DNA of 32,819 nt, from contig JAKAHP010000005.1 in the NCBI GenBank assembly GCA_021825505.1, forward strand, positions 1-32,819, written 5' to 3'. Numbering within the stretch: position 1 is the first letter of the stretch; every line of letters begins with the position of its first letter. This document shows positions 1-7,948 of this stretch, in pieces. Origin of the DNA: Pseudomonadota bacterium. Its GTDB lineage: Bacteria > Pseudomonadota > Gammaproteobacteria > Burkholderiales > Burkholderiaceae_C. The notes under the pieces were generated by a model. The model was not told where the DNA came from, did not search any database, and was given only the letters and a program-made list of their open reading frames with translations. Made by a program: the position numbers and the translations under genes.

Positions 1-532
1 CGCGGCGTGCGCGCAGCTTCGCCAGGGTGGAGCCGGTGAAGCCCGAGTGGGGCTCCCAGCGTGCCCGAATTTCGCCGCTCCCGGCGTCTGCATACCGGCG
101 GTCGAGTTGGGCGAACGGCAGCGCCTCGGCGGTCTCGACAAAACAGTCGGCGTAGCGGTGGATACAGAGTTGGCCGTCGATCGTGTCAAGCTCGACGATC
201 ACCGCTGCGGCAACGGGCCATGCCCAGGGTGGTGCGCCTGCTGCGCCGGCGTCGAAGTAGTCGCTCCGAGCCGCCGCCAGCACCTCCCCCATCCCGACCG
301 GGTCGAATGGGCGCTCCACGAAGCGTTGGGGCAGCGAGGTCGAGATCCGGCGCGCGAACCAGCCGGCGTCGGTGAGATCTGGAAAGTGCTGGAACGGATG
401 CTCGGTCAGGGTCGAGGCTCCGTCAATCACCCAGGCCAGTACCGATGTTTCGCGCTGGAGGTAGCCTGCAACGTCCTCGGAAGGGATGTCTTCGTACGCG
501 CGATCGACAAGGAACTCGGCCTCAAGGTTCAT
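1..532 (-). CDS. PP2C-like protein phosphatase, partial (3' end outside window)
   Basis: This gene is read leftward off the window edge; 177 codons are visible without a stop. The start is the ATG at 532-530, with only a weak purine stretch (GTGAGAG) just upstream. The visible protein has WVIDGAS at about residues 34-40, resembling the metal-binding Asp-Gly motif of bacterial PP2C-type Ser/Thr phosphatases. It is followed by GWFARRI, an AAAVIVELD strand and YADC, in the order seen in PP2C-domain proteins. The usual NED near the N-terminus appears as YED. The family would remove phosphate from Ser/Thr in a metal-dependent way in the cytoplasm; the substrate is not evident. It lies downstream of the tetR gene on the same strand, 148 bases away. 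The family call rests on motif resemblance only, and the C-terminal metal ligands cannot be seen. Confidence 0.6.
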   Translation of the reverse strand, partial: MNLEAEFLVDRAYEDIPSEDVAGYLQRETSVLAWVIDGASTLTEHPFQHFPDLTDAGWFARRISTSLPQRFVERPFDPVGMGEVLAAARSDYFDAGAAGAPPWAWPVAAAVIVELDTIDGQLCIHRYADCFVETAEALPFAQLDRRYADAGSGEIRARWEPHSGFTGSTLAKLRARR

Positions 533-680
533 GGTGTGCTCTCACAGGCGCTCGTCGGAGCGCCCATGAAGCGACCTTGGATCCCCCGGATCAATCAAGG
601 TTCATCGGCGGGGTGAGCGTCTTGTCGCGGAGCTGTTCGAATGACCGCCCGCCGCGTGCGCGGCAAGTCCTGCCGCCGCG

Positions 681-1415
681 CTATCGGGCTGGGGCGAGCT
701 CGTCCGCCATCGCCCTGGACCAGATGAAGGTCAGCGTGTCGACGATTGCGTCGAGCTTGCCGGCGGCGCGCGCCAGATGCGCGTCGCCGTACAGGTAGAT
801 GCCGGCCAGGTATTGGTCCACCATGCCGCCCAGTGCGTAGGCGCGCCGGCGCAGCTCGACTTCGGGGGTTCGGGGCGTCGCGCTGCCGCGCTGGCGCTTG
901 GCGACCGCGCGCACGATGGTGTCGATCCAGGCCTTGTTCCAGTCCGAGACGATGCCGCGCGCCTGCGGGAAGGCCTCGTAGTGGTGGAGCAGGCACTTCA
1001 TCAGGCCGCGGTTGGCTTCGAACAGCCGGCAGTAGCTCAGCGTGGCCAGGCGCATCGACTGCTCGGGTGTCGTGCTGTCGAGCGTGGCCGCTTTCATTTG
1101 CTCCTGCAGGAACACGGCGAACTCCTGCAGCAGGGTGGCGAGCAGGTGGTCGCGGTCGCTGAAGTACTGGTACATCGTGCCCTGGGCGATGGCGCTCAGG
1201 GTGCAGATGTCCTGGATCTTGAGCTTGTCCGGGGTGGTGCTGTCCAGCAGTTCGCACGCGGCGGCGCGGATGCGCAGGCCGGTGCGCTGGCCCTTGCGCA
1301 GGGTCTCGTCCGCCGCCCTGCGGCGCAGCACTTCGCAAAACGCCAGGTCCGGGCTCGGGCTCGGGCGCGCGTCGGGCGCGGTCTTGGCGGGGAGCGGAGC
1401 TTTCGGGCGGAGCAT
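681..1415 (-). CDS. TetR/AcrR-family transcriptional regulator
   Basis: A 244-residue one-component repressor. A helix-turn-helix of TetR type lies at about residues 66-90 (KIQDICTLSAIAQGTMYQYF followed by SDRDHLL), where the GTMYQYF recognition-helix pattern is diagnostic. It is preceded by a Pro/Ala-rich N-terminal extension of about 40 residues, longer than usual. The remaining residues should form the ligand-binding and dimerisation domain. The gene is divergent from the SDR-ligase-hydratase operon, and a palindrome lies between the two starts. This arrangement suggests that it represses that operon and itself, with an acyl- or aryl-CoA or the free acid as inducer (inference). The start at 1415 has no clear ribosome binding site. 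An internal start closer to LRKGQRTGLR would remove the extension and cannot be excluded. Confidence 0.88.
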   Translation of the reverse strand: MLRPKAPLPAKTAPDARPSPSPDLAFCEVLRRRAADETLRKGQRTGLRIRAAACELLDSTTPDKLKIQDICTLSAIAQGTMYQYFSDRDHLLATLLQEFAVFLQEQMKAATLDSTTPEQSMRLATLSYCRLFEANRGLMKCLLHHYEAFPQARGIVSDWNKAWIDTIVRAVAKRQRGSATPRTPEVELRRRAYALGGMVDQYLAGIYLYGDAHLARAAGKLDAIVDTLTFIWSRAMADELAPAR

Positions 1416-1478
1416 CGGCGGCGAGGGCAGGGGCGTGGGGCGCGGCGGCGCCGGATGCGCGAATTATTGCAGAAAACA

Positions 1479-1502
1479 AAAACTGAGGTCATAATCAGTT
1501 TT
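1479..1502. promoter_or_regulatory. Palindromic operator candidate between tetR and the SDR operon
   Basis: A perfect inverted repeat AAAACTGA-N8-TCAGTTTT lies in the divergent intergenic region, 64 bases from the tetR start and 22 bases from the SDR ATG. Size and symmetry fit a TetR-family dimer site. It is in an AT-rich island within very GC-rich DNA. Binding by the neighbouring TetR protein is inferred. Confidence 0.6.
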
Positions 1503-1524
1503 CGTGAGCGATGTCGAACCGACC

Positions 1525-2355
1525 ATGTCCTACCTTTCCCAATTCCGCCCCGGCCTGTTCGCCGGCCAGGGCTTTCTGATCACCGGCGGTGGCTCGGGCA
1601 TCGGCCTGGCCGTGGCCGAGGAGCTGGCCTCGCTGGGCGCCCGGTTGGTGCTTGTCGGGCGCAAGCCGGAGAAGCTCGAGGCGGCGCGCGAGGCGCTCGC
1701 GGCCTACGGCGGCGACGTGTTCTGCCACGCCTGCGACATCCGCGACGAAGCGCGGGTGAAGGAGGTGGTGGCGAGTGCCGTGGCGCAACTCGGCCACATC
1801 GACGGCCTGGTGAACAACGCGGGCGGCCAGTTCTTCAGCCACGCCGAGGACATTTCGGCCAATGGCTTCGACGCCGTGGTGCGCAACAACCTGCTGGGCG
1901 GCTTCCTGTTCGCGCGCGAGGTCTACCTGCAGTCGATGAAGGCGCGGCGTGCCGGCGCCATCGTCAACATGCTGGCCGACATGTGGGGCGGGATGCCGGG
2001 CATGGCGCATTCGGGCGCGGCGCGCGCCGGCATGCTCAACCTGACGCAGACGCTGGCCTACGAGTGGGCGCCGGTGCGCGTCAACGCGGTGGCGCCGGGA
2101 TGGATCGAGTCGTCGGGCATGGACAGTTACCCCGAGCAGCACCGGCCGATGATCGAGCGTTTCGCGGAACTGGTGCCGGTCGGGCGTCTGGGCACCGTGG
2201 CCGAGGTGGCGGCGTCGATCGTGTTTCTGCTGTCGCCGGCGGCGGCCTTCATCTCGGGCTCGGTGCTGCGCATTGACGGCGCCGTGCCGAACCGGCGCGA
2301 GCACTGGAAGGTGGAGCCGGCGGGGCAGACCGTCCCGTTCACGGGGCGATCATGA
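1525..2355 (+). CDS. SDR oxidoreductase, peroxisomal trans-2-enoyl-CoA reductase (PECR)-like
   Basis: A 276-residue short-chain dehydrogenase/reductase. The nucleotide-binding motif TGGGSGIG is at about residues 20-27 and NNAGGQF at about 97-103. The central sequence HSGAARAG (from about 162) replaces the usual YxxxK region. The same HSGAARAG string and the NN-GGQF and LLSPAA-FI-G blocks are, from memory, characteristic of PECR, so an NADPH-dependent 2-enoyl-CoA reductase or a related acyl-CoA redox role is the best guess. The ATG at 1525 was chosen because MSYLSQFRPGLF matches the PECR N-terminus. A GTG at 1504 would add seven residues but directly abuts the operator. The gene overlaps the ligase gene by ATGA, indicating translational coupling. 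Redox chemistry is uncertain because no Tyr is visible at the catalytic position. Confidence 0.82.
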   Translation: MSYLSQFRPGLFAGQGFLITGGGSGIGLAVAEELASLGARLVLVGRKPEKLEAAREALAAYGGDVFCHACDIRDEARVKEVVASAVAQLGHIDGLVNNAGGQFFSHAEDISANGFDAVVRNNLLGGFLFAREVYLQSMKARRAGAIVNMLADMWGGMPGMAHSGAARAGMLNLTQTLAYEWAPVRVNAVAPGWIESSGMDSYPEQHRPMIERFAELVPVGRLGTVAEVAASIVFLLSPAAAFISGSVLRIDGAVPNRREHWKVEPAGQTVPFTGRS

Positions 2356-4010
2356 GAACCTTCACGCATTCGCTCGCGGTCGAGTTGCGCCGCGCCGCCG
2401 AAGAGGCGCCGGACCGGCCCTTCATCCGTTTCCCGCACGCCGAGTGGACCTTCGGCGAGGTCGAGCGCGAGTCCGCGCAGATCGCCGCCGGCCTGCATGC
2501 CTGCGGCGTGAAGCGCGCCGACAACGTCAGCCTGCTGCTGCCCAACTGCATCGAGTTCGCGCTGGCCTGGTTCGCGCTGGCCCGGCTGGGCGCGGTGGCC
2601 GCGCCGGTCAACACGTCGTTCAAGGGCGCGGTGCTGGCCAGCGCGCTGAATCTGGTGCAGAGCGAACTGCTGATCGTGCACGAGACGCTGCTGGCGCAGC
2701 TGCAGGAGGTGCGCGCCGAGCTGCACACGATCCGGCAGATCATCGTGGTCGGTGGCGACGGCGCAGCGGGCATGCCGTGGTCCGCGCTCAAGCGGCCGGG
2801 CCTGCCGACGGCGCCGAGCTGCGAGGTCGCGTTCTCCGAGCTGGCGCTGCTGCTCTACACCTCGGGCACCACCGGGCGTTCGAAGGCGGCGCGGATCTCG
2901 CACCGCTTCATCCTGCGCCAGGCGCAGGGGGCGATCGACGGCCTGGGCCTGCGTGCGGACGATGTGCTGTATTGCCCCTATCCGATGTTCCATCTGGACG
3001 CCGCGGTGATGACCCTCGCACCGGCGCTGCTGCTGCGCGCCGTGGCCGCGCTGGGCGAGCGCTTCAGCGTCTCGCGCTATTGGGACGAGGTGCGCGCGAT
3101 GCAGGCCACGGTGTTCGATTTCATGGGGGCGACGCTCACCATGCTGTGGAAGCAGCCGCCGTCGCCGCGCGACCGGGACCATTCCGCGCGCCTGGGCTGG
3201 GGCGTGCCCTTGCCGGCCTGGGCGCCGCAGTTCGAGGCACGCTTCGGCTGTCGCCTGGTCGAGCTGTACGGTTCCACCGAAGTCGGCGTGGTGCTCTACA
3301 CGCCGCTGGACGAGCCGGCGCGCCCCGGCTCCTGCGGCAAGCCGCTGGGGCCGTGGAGCCTGCGCCTGATCGACGAGGAGGGCTTCGACGTCGCGGCGGG
3401 CGAGCCGGGCGAACTCGTGGTGCGCGCCGAGGAGCCGTCGGTGCTGATGGACGGCTACTGGGCGATGCCCGAGGCGACCATCGAGGTGTTTCGCAACCAG
3501 GGCTTCCACACCGGCGACCTGCTGCGGCAGGACGCCGACGGCTGGTTCTATTTCGTGGGGCGGCGCAAGGACATCGTGCGCCGGCGCGGCGAGAACATCT
3601 CGGCCGCCGAAGTCGAGTTGACCCTCGAGCAGCACCCCGACGTGCTCGAATGCGCCGTCATCGGCGTGCCCAGCGAGCTGACCGAGGAAGACGTGCTGGC
3701 CTGCGTGGTGCTGCGCCCGGGCTGCACGCTGACGCCCGCAGCGCTGCTGCGCTGGGCCGAGGACAGGATGGCGCGCTTCATGGTGCCGCGCTATGTGCGC
3801 GTGCTGGACGCACTGCCCAAGACGCCGACCGACAAGGTCGAGAAGTTCCGTCTCCAGCAGCAGGGCTGCGCCGGCGCCTGGGATCGCGAAGCCGCCGCTG
3901 TGAATCAAGCTTCTCAAGCAATCGCCGGGCCGCCCCAAGATTGCTTGACCCCCACGGGGGGCGGGCTGGGCGCAGCCCGGCCCTGGGGGCGCTCAAAAGC
4001 AAACTCGTGA
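2352..4010 (+). CDS. AMP-forming acyl-CoA synthetase (CaiC-like)
   Basis: A 552-residue ANL-superfamily ligase that would activate a carboxylic acid through an acyl-adenylate to its CoA thioester. Visible motifs are YTSGTTGRSKAA at about 168 (ATP/phosphate loop), ELYGSTE at about 304, GRRKDIVRRRGENISAAEVE at about 403 (hinge and C-domain) and the Lys-containing PKTPTDKVEK at about 487-496. The RRRGENIS form resembles carnitine/crotonobetaine-CoA ligases, but the substrate cannot be read. It starts inside the SDR stop (ATGA) and ends at a GTGA overlap with a possible hydratase start, so the three genes form one operon. The last 30 or so residues, including LGAARPWGRS, are translated from a GC-rich dispersed repeat that also follows wrbA. 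This tail is probably not an ancestral part of the enzyme. Confidence 0.9.
   Translation: MRTFTHSLAVELRRAAEEAPDRPFIRFPHAEWTFGEVERESAQIAAGLHACGVKRADNVSLLLPNCIEFALAWFALARLGAVAAPVNTSFKGAVLASALNLVQSELLIVHETLLAQLQEVRAELHTIRQIIVVGGDGAAGMPWSALKRPGLPTAPSCEVAFSELALLLYTSGTTGRSKAARISHRFILRQAQGAIDGLGLRADDVLYCPYPMFHLDAAVMTLAPALLLRAVAALGERFSVSRYWDEVRAMQATVFDFMGATLTMLWKQPPSPRDRDHSARLGWGVPLPAWAPQFEARFGCRLVELYGSTEVGVVLYTPLDEPARPGSCGKPLGPWSLRLIDEEGFDVAAGEPGELVVRAEEPSVLMDGYWAMPEATIEVFRNQGFHTGDLLRQDADGWFYFVGRRKDIVRRRGENISAAEVELTLEQHPDVLECAVIGVPSELTEEDVLACVVLRPGCTLTPAALLRWAEDRMARFMVPRYVRVLDALPKTPTDKVEKFRLQQQGCAGAWDREAAAVNQASQAIAGPPQDCLTPTGGGLGAARPWGRSKANS
3939..3994 (+). repeat. Dispersed GC-rich palindromic repeat, copy 1 (inside ligase 3' end)
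   Basis: It contains GGGCT-GGGCGC-AGCCC and a C5-ACG-G6 hairpin. Positions 3962-3994 are identical, as the reverse complement, to 11872-11904 after wrbA (33 bases). It resembles the short palindromic elements common near gene ends in Burkholderiales, possibly terminator-like. Here it is in frame within the ligase gene. Confidence 0.75.
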
Positions 4011-4021
4011 ATGAACACGCC

Positions 4022-4783
4022 ATGCCCTACGTCAAACTGTCCACGCAAGGCCCGGTGAGCGTCGTCACTCTCGACCGTCCCGAGCGGCTGAACGCGATCG
4101 GCGCCGGCCTGCTCGCGGATTTCCACGAGGCCATGGTGACGGCCCAGGCCGATGCGCAGACCCGCGTCATCGTGCTGACCGGCGCCGGCCGTGCGTTCTG
4201 CGCGGGCGACGACCTCAAGGAGTTCGGCGCGCAGGCCGAGTCCAGCCTCTCCGTGGTCGAGACCTGCGAGCGCATTCAGCAGATCACGCGCGACATCATG
4301 TTCGGGCCGAAGCTGGTGATCGGCGCCGTGCATGGTTACGCGGTGGGCGGCGGTTTCGAGTGGATGCTCAATTGCGACCTCGTCGTCGCGGCGGACGACC
4401 TGGTGGCGTTCTTTCCGGAGATGGCGCTGGGTCACTTCGTCACCGGTGGCGTCACCCAGCTGTTGCCGCAGGCGGTGGGCCATCAACGCGCGATGGAGCT
4501 GCTGGTGCTGGGCGACCGGCTCGACGCCAAGGTCTTGCACGAGCTCGGACTGGTCAACCGCGTGGTGCCGCCGCAGGCCATGCTGCCGACCGCGCTCGAA
4601 CTTGCCGCGCGCGTCGCCGAGCGCTCGCCGCTGGCCACCTCGCAGCTCAAGCGCGTCATCACGACGGGGCTGGGGCCGCAGCTGATCGGCGCGCTGGAGC
4701 AGGAGCGGCAGGCGGCGATGGCCTGCTTCGCCAGCGCCGACACCGCGCAGCGCGTGCAGGCCTTCGCCAAGGCGAGGCTCTGA
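4022..4783 (+). CDS. Enoyl-CoA hydratase/isomerase (crotonase family)
   Basis: A 253-residue crotonase-fold protein that would hydrate or isomerise a 2-enoyl-CoA in the cytoplasm. CAGDDLKEF (about 60-68) and the GGGFEWMLNCD block (about 109-119) supply the oxyanion hole and the first catalytic Glu. FPEMALG (about 131-137) supplies the second Glu, so both residues of true hydratases are retained. The ATG at 4022 is preferred, giving the normal MPYVKLSTQG start. An in-frame GTG at 4007 overlaps the ligase stop (GTGA) and would add NEHA and one more residue. It is the last gene of the SDR-ligase-hydratase operon and would act on the CoA ester made by the ligase. Its stop is 8 bases from the end of the convergent aldo/keto reductase gene. 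Confidence 0.9.
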   Translation: MPYVKLSTQGPVSVVTLDRPERLNAIGAGLLADFHEAMVTAQADAQTRVIVLTGAGRAFCAGDDLKEFGAQAESSLSVVETCERIQQITRDIMFGPKLVIGAVHGYAVGGGFEWMLNCDLVVAADDLVAFFPEMALGHFVTGGVTQLLPQAVGHQRAMELLVLGDRLDAKVLHELGLVNRVVPPQAMLPTALELAARVAERSPLATSQLKRVITTGLGPQLIGALEQERQAAMACFASADTAQRVQAFAKARL

Positions 4784-4791
4784 GGCCCGGT

Positions 4792-5661
4792 TCAGCCGTC
4801 GACGTCGTGCTCGAGCCTGGCGAGCACCTCGGCCGGCAGCCGCAGCGCTGCGCTGGCCAGGTTCTGCCGCAAATGTTCCAGCGATGAAGTGCCCGGGATC
4901 AGCAGCAGGTTCGGCGCACGCTGCAGCAGCCAGGCCAGCGCGGTCTGCATCGGCGTGGTGCCGAGTGCGGCCGCGGCGGCGTCGAGCGCGCGCGATTGCA
5001 GCGGCGTGAAGCCACCCAGCGGAAAGAACGGCACGTAGGCGATGCCTTCGTCGGCCAGCGCGCGGATCATCGGCTCGTCGGCGCGATGCACCAGGTTGTA
5101 CTGGTTCTGCACGCACACGACCGGGGCGATGGCTTGCGCCTGCCGCACTTGCGCCAGCGTCACGTTGCTGAGGCCGAGGTGTCGGATCAGGCCGCGCTGC
5201 TGCAGTTCGGCCAGCACCGTGAACGGGGCCTCGATCGAGCCTTCGGCCGGAGTGTGGATGTCGAACATCGCGCGCAGGTTGACCACGTCGAGTACGTCGA
5301 CGCCCAGATGTCGCAGGTTGTCGTGCACGGCAGCCTCGAGCGCCTCGGCGGTGAAGGCCGGGTCCCACGATCCGGCGGGGCCGCGTCGCGCGCCGACCTT
5401 GGTCACGATCGTCAGGTTGTCACGGTAGGGGTGCAGCGCTTCGCGGATCAGACGGTTGGTGTGGTGCGGGCCGTAGAAGTCGCTGGTGTCGATGTGGTCG
5501 ACGCCGGCTTCGATCGCCGCGCGCAGCACGGCCAGTGCGCCGGCGCGGTCCTTCGGCGGGCCGAACACGCCCGGGCCGGCCAGCTGCATCGCGCCGTAGC
5601 CGACGCGATGGACATGGCGGTCGCCGAGTGGATGGGTGCCGGCGGCGGCGAGAACAGTCAT
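4792..5661 (-). CDS. Aldo/keto reductase
   Basis: A 289-residue NADPH-dependent reductase-type TIM barrel. Asp58 and Tyr63 in HIDTSDFYGP and Lys88 in VTKVG match three residues of the AKR catalytic tetrad. The fourth, normally His, falls at VVNLR, so Arg130 replaces it; I recall a bacterial AKR subgroup with NLR here, so this need not mean loss of activity. GLSNV (about 182) and IPGTSS near the C-terminus fit cofactor binding. The ATG at 5661 follows a GGAG eight bases upstream. The reading frame stays open beyond it, but that extension overlaps the divergent LysR gene and is a shadow. The gene is divergent from LysR, its likely regulator. The substrate is unknown. Confidence 0.9.
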   Translation of the reverse strand: MTVLAAAGTHPLGDRHVHRVGYGAMQLAGPGVFGPPKDRAGALAVLRAAIEAGVDHIDTSDFYGPHHTNRLIREALHPYRDNLTIVTKVGARRGPAGSWDPAFTAEALEAAVHDNLRHLGVDVLDVVNLRAMFDIHTPAEGSIEAPFTVLAELQQRGLIRHLGLSNVTLAQVRQAQAIAPVVCVQNQYNLVHRADEPMIRALADEGIAYVPFFPLGGFTPLQSRALDAAAAALGTTPMQTALAWLLQRAPNLLLIPGTSSLEHLRQNLASAALRLPAEVLARLEHDVDG

Positions 5662-5767
5662 GATGAGCTCCGGGAATGATGGGGGAAACAACGGAGCCCA
5701 CTGTAGGAAGCTTCGTGTCGTTTGATAATCGGGCGCAATTGGAACGGCTTGTGCGGATTTCAGAACA

Positions 5768-6688
5768 ATGTCCAAACTGGATGATCTCGCGGCCTTTGCC
5801 GCCGTGGTGCGCGAGCGCGGTTTTCGCGGTGCGGCCCGCGCCACCGGCACCAGCGCGTCGCGGCTGAGCGAGGCGCTGCGCCGGCTGGAGGCGGAGCTGG
5901 GCGTGCGACTGTTGCACCGCACCACGCGCAACGTCGCGCCGACCGAGGCGGGCGCGCGCTTGTTGGAGCGGCTGGGCCCGGCCTTCGCCGAGATCGATGC
6001 GGCGCTCGATACCGTCAACGGCTTTCGCGAACGCCCGGCCGGCCCGCTGCGCCTGAACGTGCCACTGAGCGCCGCGCGCCTGGTGTTGCCCGCCATCGTG
6101 CCGGCGTTCCTGGCAGCCTATCCCGAGATCAGGCTGGAGGTGGTTGTCGATGAACGCTTCGTCGACCTGGTGGCCGAGGGCTATGACGCCGGCATCCGTT
6201 ACGAGGAGCGGCTCGAGCAGGACATGGTCGCGATCCCGATCGGTCCGCGCCGTCAGCGCTTCGCCGCGGCTGCGGCGCCGGCCTACCTGGCGCGCCGAGG
6301 CCACCCCGAGCACCCGCGCGATCTGATGCAGCATGCATGCCTGAACGGGCGTTTCTCGGGCCGGCCGATCAGTGCCTGGGAGTTCGAGCGCCACGGCGAG
6401 TCGTTGAGAGTTCAGGTGCAAGGGCCGTTGACCGTCGGCCTGGGCGCCGGAGCCGATCTCGCGGTCGACGCCGCGCTCGCCGGCGTCGGCATCGTCTACC
6501 TGTTCGAGGATTGGCTGCGCACGCATCTGGAGCGCGGCGCGCTGGTGCCGGTGCTGGAGCCCTGGTGGCAGTGCTTCTCGGGGCCGTTCCTGTACTACCC
6601 CGGCCGGCGCCTGCTGCCGGCGCCGCTGCGCGCGTTCGTCGATCACCTGCAGCGGGCGCGGCCAGCATTCGATGCGCCCGCGACTTGA
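5768..6688 (+). CDS. LysR-family transcriptional regulator
   Basis: A 306-residue LysR-type regulator of standard length. The N-terminal winged helix-turn-helix (about residues 1-60) contains DLAAFAAVVRERGFRGAARA and the typical LSEALRRLEAELGVRLLHRT-TR block. The C-terminal co-inducer domain runs from about residue 90, with GPLRLNVP at its start and a GYDAGIRYEE segment typical of the subgroup that controls divergent oxidoreductases. It is divergent from the aldo/keto reductase with 106 bases between starts, so regulation of that gene and of itself is likely. The intergenic DNA is AT-richer than its surroundings and has a GATAAT at 5724-5729, but I could not settle on a T-N11-A box. Confidence 0.92.
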   Translation: MSKLDDLAAFAAVVRERGFRGAARATGTSASRLSEALRRLEAELGVRLLHRTTRNVAPTEAGARLLERLGPAFAEIDAALDTVNGFRERPAGPLRLNVPLSAARLVLPAIVPAFLAAYPEIRLEVVVDERFVDLVAEGYDAGIRYEERLEQDMVAIPIGPRRQRFAAAAAPAYLARRGHPEHPRDLMQHACLNGRFSGRPISAWEFERHGESLRVQVQGPLTVGLGAGADLAVDAALAGVGIVYLFEDWLRTHLERGALVPVLEPWWQCFSGPFLYYPGRRLLPAPLRAFVDHLQRARPAFDAPAT

Positions 6689-6733
6689 GCGCGGCGGTAC
6701 AGTCACGCCAGGCTTCCATCGAAGGGACGGGCG

Positions 6734-7357
6734 ATGACATTCACTTCCTGGCTGGCGTTCGTCGGCGCCAGCATCGTGCTGCTGCTGCTGCCCGGGCCGA
6801 CCACGCTGCTCGTGATCGGCGACTCGTTGGCGAATCACGCGCGTTCGTCGTGGAGCACCGTGGCCGGCGTGGCGCTGGGCGACGCCACCGCGATGAGTGT
6901 GTCGCTGGCCGGCGCGGGCGCGCTGCTGGCGGCGTCGGCCGCGGCGTTCGGCGTGCTCAAGCTGTGCGGCGGCGTCTACCTGATCTATCTGGGGCTGCGC
7001 GCGATCGGGCGCGCGCGTCAGCAGGGGGCGGTCGCGCTGCCGCTGCAGGCCAGCCCGGCCAAGCGCCGCCTGCTGTCGGCCTGGGTCGTCACCGCGCTCA
7101 ACCCGAAGAGCATCGTGTTCTTCATCGCCTTCGTGCCGCAGTTCATCGCGCCGGGGCAGGGTTACGCCGCGCAGTGCGCGATTCTGTTGCCGACCTTCGT
7201 GGCGCTGGCCGCGCTCAACGCGGCGGGCTACGCGCGCCTGGGCCGGTTCGCCGCGCAGCGGCTGACCAGCGCCGCGGCACAGCGTCGGCTGAGCTACGGC
7301 GGCGGTCTGGTGCTGCTGGGCGCCGGCGTGCTCACGCTGGGCATGTCGCGTCGCTGA
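6734..7357 (+). CDS. LysE/RhtB-family amino-acid exporter
   Basis: A 207-residue inner-membrane protein with about six hydrophobic segments: residues 5-25, 40-62, 66-90, 112-134, 145-170 and 185-203. The LLLPGPTTLLVI segment near the N-terminus is the family signature (PGP in the first helix), and a conserved ALNPKSIVFFIAFVPQFI block begins TM4. Members export amino acids or their derivatives, such as homoserine, threonine or lysine; the substrate is not readable here. A good ribosome binding site (GAAGGGA) lies 6-12 bases before the ATG. It follows the LysR gene by 45 bases in the same direction and could be co-transcribed. It converges on cheW. Confidence 0.9.
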   Translation: MTFTSWLAFVGASIVLLLLPGPTTLLVIGDSLANHARSSWSTVAGVALGDATAMSVSLAGAGALLAASAAAFGVLKLCGGVYLIYLGLRAIGRARQQGAVALPLQASPAKRRLLSAWVVTALNPKSIVFFIAFVPQFIAPGQGYAAQCAILLPTFVALAALNAAGYARLGRFAAQRLTSAAAQRRLSYGGGLVLLGAGVLTLGMSRR

Positions 7358-7396
7358 CGCGCGCGCGGGCACCCGGGCTGCGCGACGCCCGCGTCA
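7355..7396. terminator. Candidate bidirectional terminator between lysE-like and cheW
   Basis: An imperfect inverted repeat joins the two convergent stop codons: TGACGCG...GGGC on the left against GCCCGCGTCA on the right, with a bulge in the left arm. There is no U-tract, so intrinsic termination is uncertain. Confidence 0.35.
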
Positions 7397-7933
7397 GGCT
7401 GCAGCGGCGGTGCTCGCCAGCTCGGTGGTTTCGGCAGTCTGGGCCAGTGTCGCGAATTCCTCAGCCATGAACAGCTTGCCGACCGCGAGCAAGACCGTGA
7501 ACCCGGTCTCGGTCTTGGCCATGCCCTGCAGAAAGGCGCGGCGCACGCCGGCGCCGAAACTCGGGGCCGGCTCGATCTGCTCGGCCGACAGGTCGATCAC
7601 CGAGTTGACCGCGTCGACGACCACGCCGAGCACCTGACCCGCGGTCTCGAGGATCACCACGCCGCTGCGCGGGTGGATCTGCGTGGCGTCGGTGCCGAAG
7701 CGTCGTGCCAGGTCGATCACCGGCACGACATGGCCGCGCAGATTGATCACGCCGAGCATGAAGCTCGGCATGGTCGGCACGGGCGTCGGCTTGGCGTAGC
7801 CGATGATCTCGCGCACATTCGTCAGCGCGACTCCGTAGCGCTCGTCCTGCAGCGTGAAGGCCAGATATTGCCCGGCCCCGGACTCCTTCGGGCTCGGTGC
7901 CGCGGCGGCGGCCAGCGCATTCGTTTGACTCAT
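7394..7933 (-). CDS. cheW: Chemotaxis coupling protein CheW
   Basis: A 179-residue CheW-domain protein that would link chemoreceptors to the CheA kinase at the membrane-bound signalling array. The core from about residue 22 contains YLAFTLQDERYGVALTNVRE, then PTMPSFMLGVINLRGHVVPVIDL, the most conserved CheW block, and a GVVVDAVNSVIDLS strand region. Both ends carry Ala-rich tails that look like linkers. AGGAG lies upstream of the ATG at 7933. It begins 15 bases after the MCP stop and forms an operon with it, which suggests that this CheW serves this receptor. No other che gene is in the window, so it is probably an accessory set rather than the main chemotaxis cluster. Confidence 0.93.
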   Translation of the reverse strand: MSQTNALAAAAAPSPKESGAGQYLAFTLQDERYGVALTNVREIIGYAKPTPVPTMPSFMLGVINLRGHVVPVIDLARRFGTDATQIHPRSGVVILETAGQVLGVVVDAVNSVIDLSAEQIEPAPSFGAGVRRAFLQGMAKTETGFTVLLAVGKLFMAEEFATLAQTAETTELASTAAAA

Positions 7934-7948
7934 CGTCGTTGCTCCTGA

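Noticed and set aside
2127-3938. 603-codon open frame on the minus strand
   Set aside because: It is antisense to the SDR and ligase genes, which have clear motifs; long antisense frames are expected in GC-rich coding DNA.
4792-6096. 434-codon reading of the aldo/keto reductase
   Set aside because: The N-terminal 145 residues lie antisense to the LysR gene; the ATG at 5661 has a ribosome binding site and the family N-terminus.
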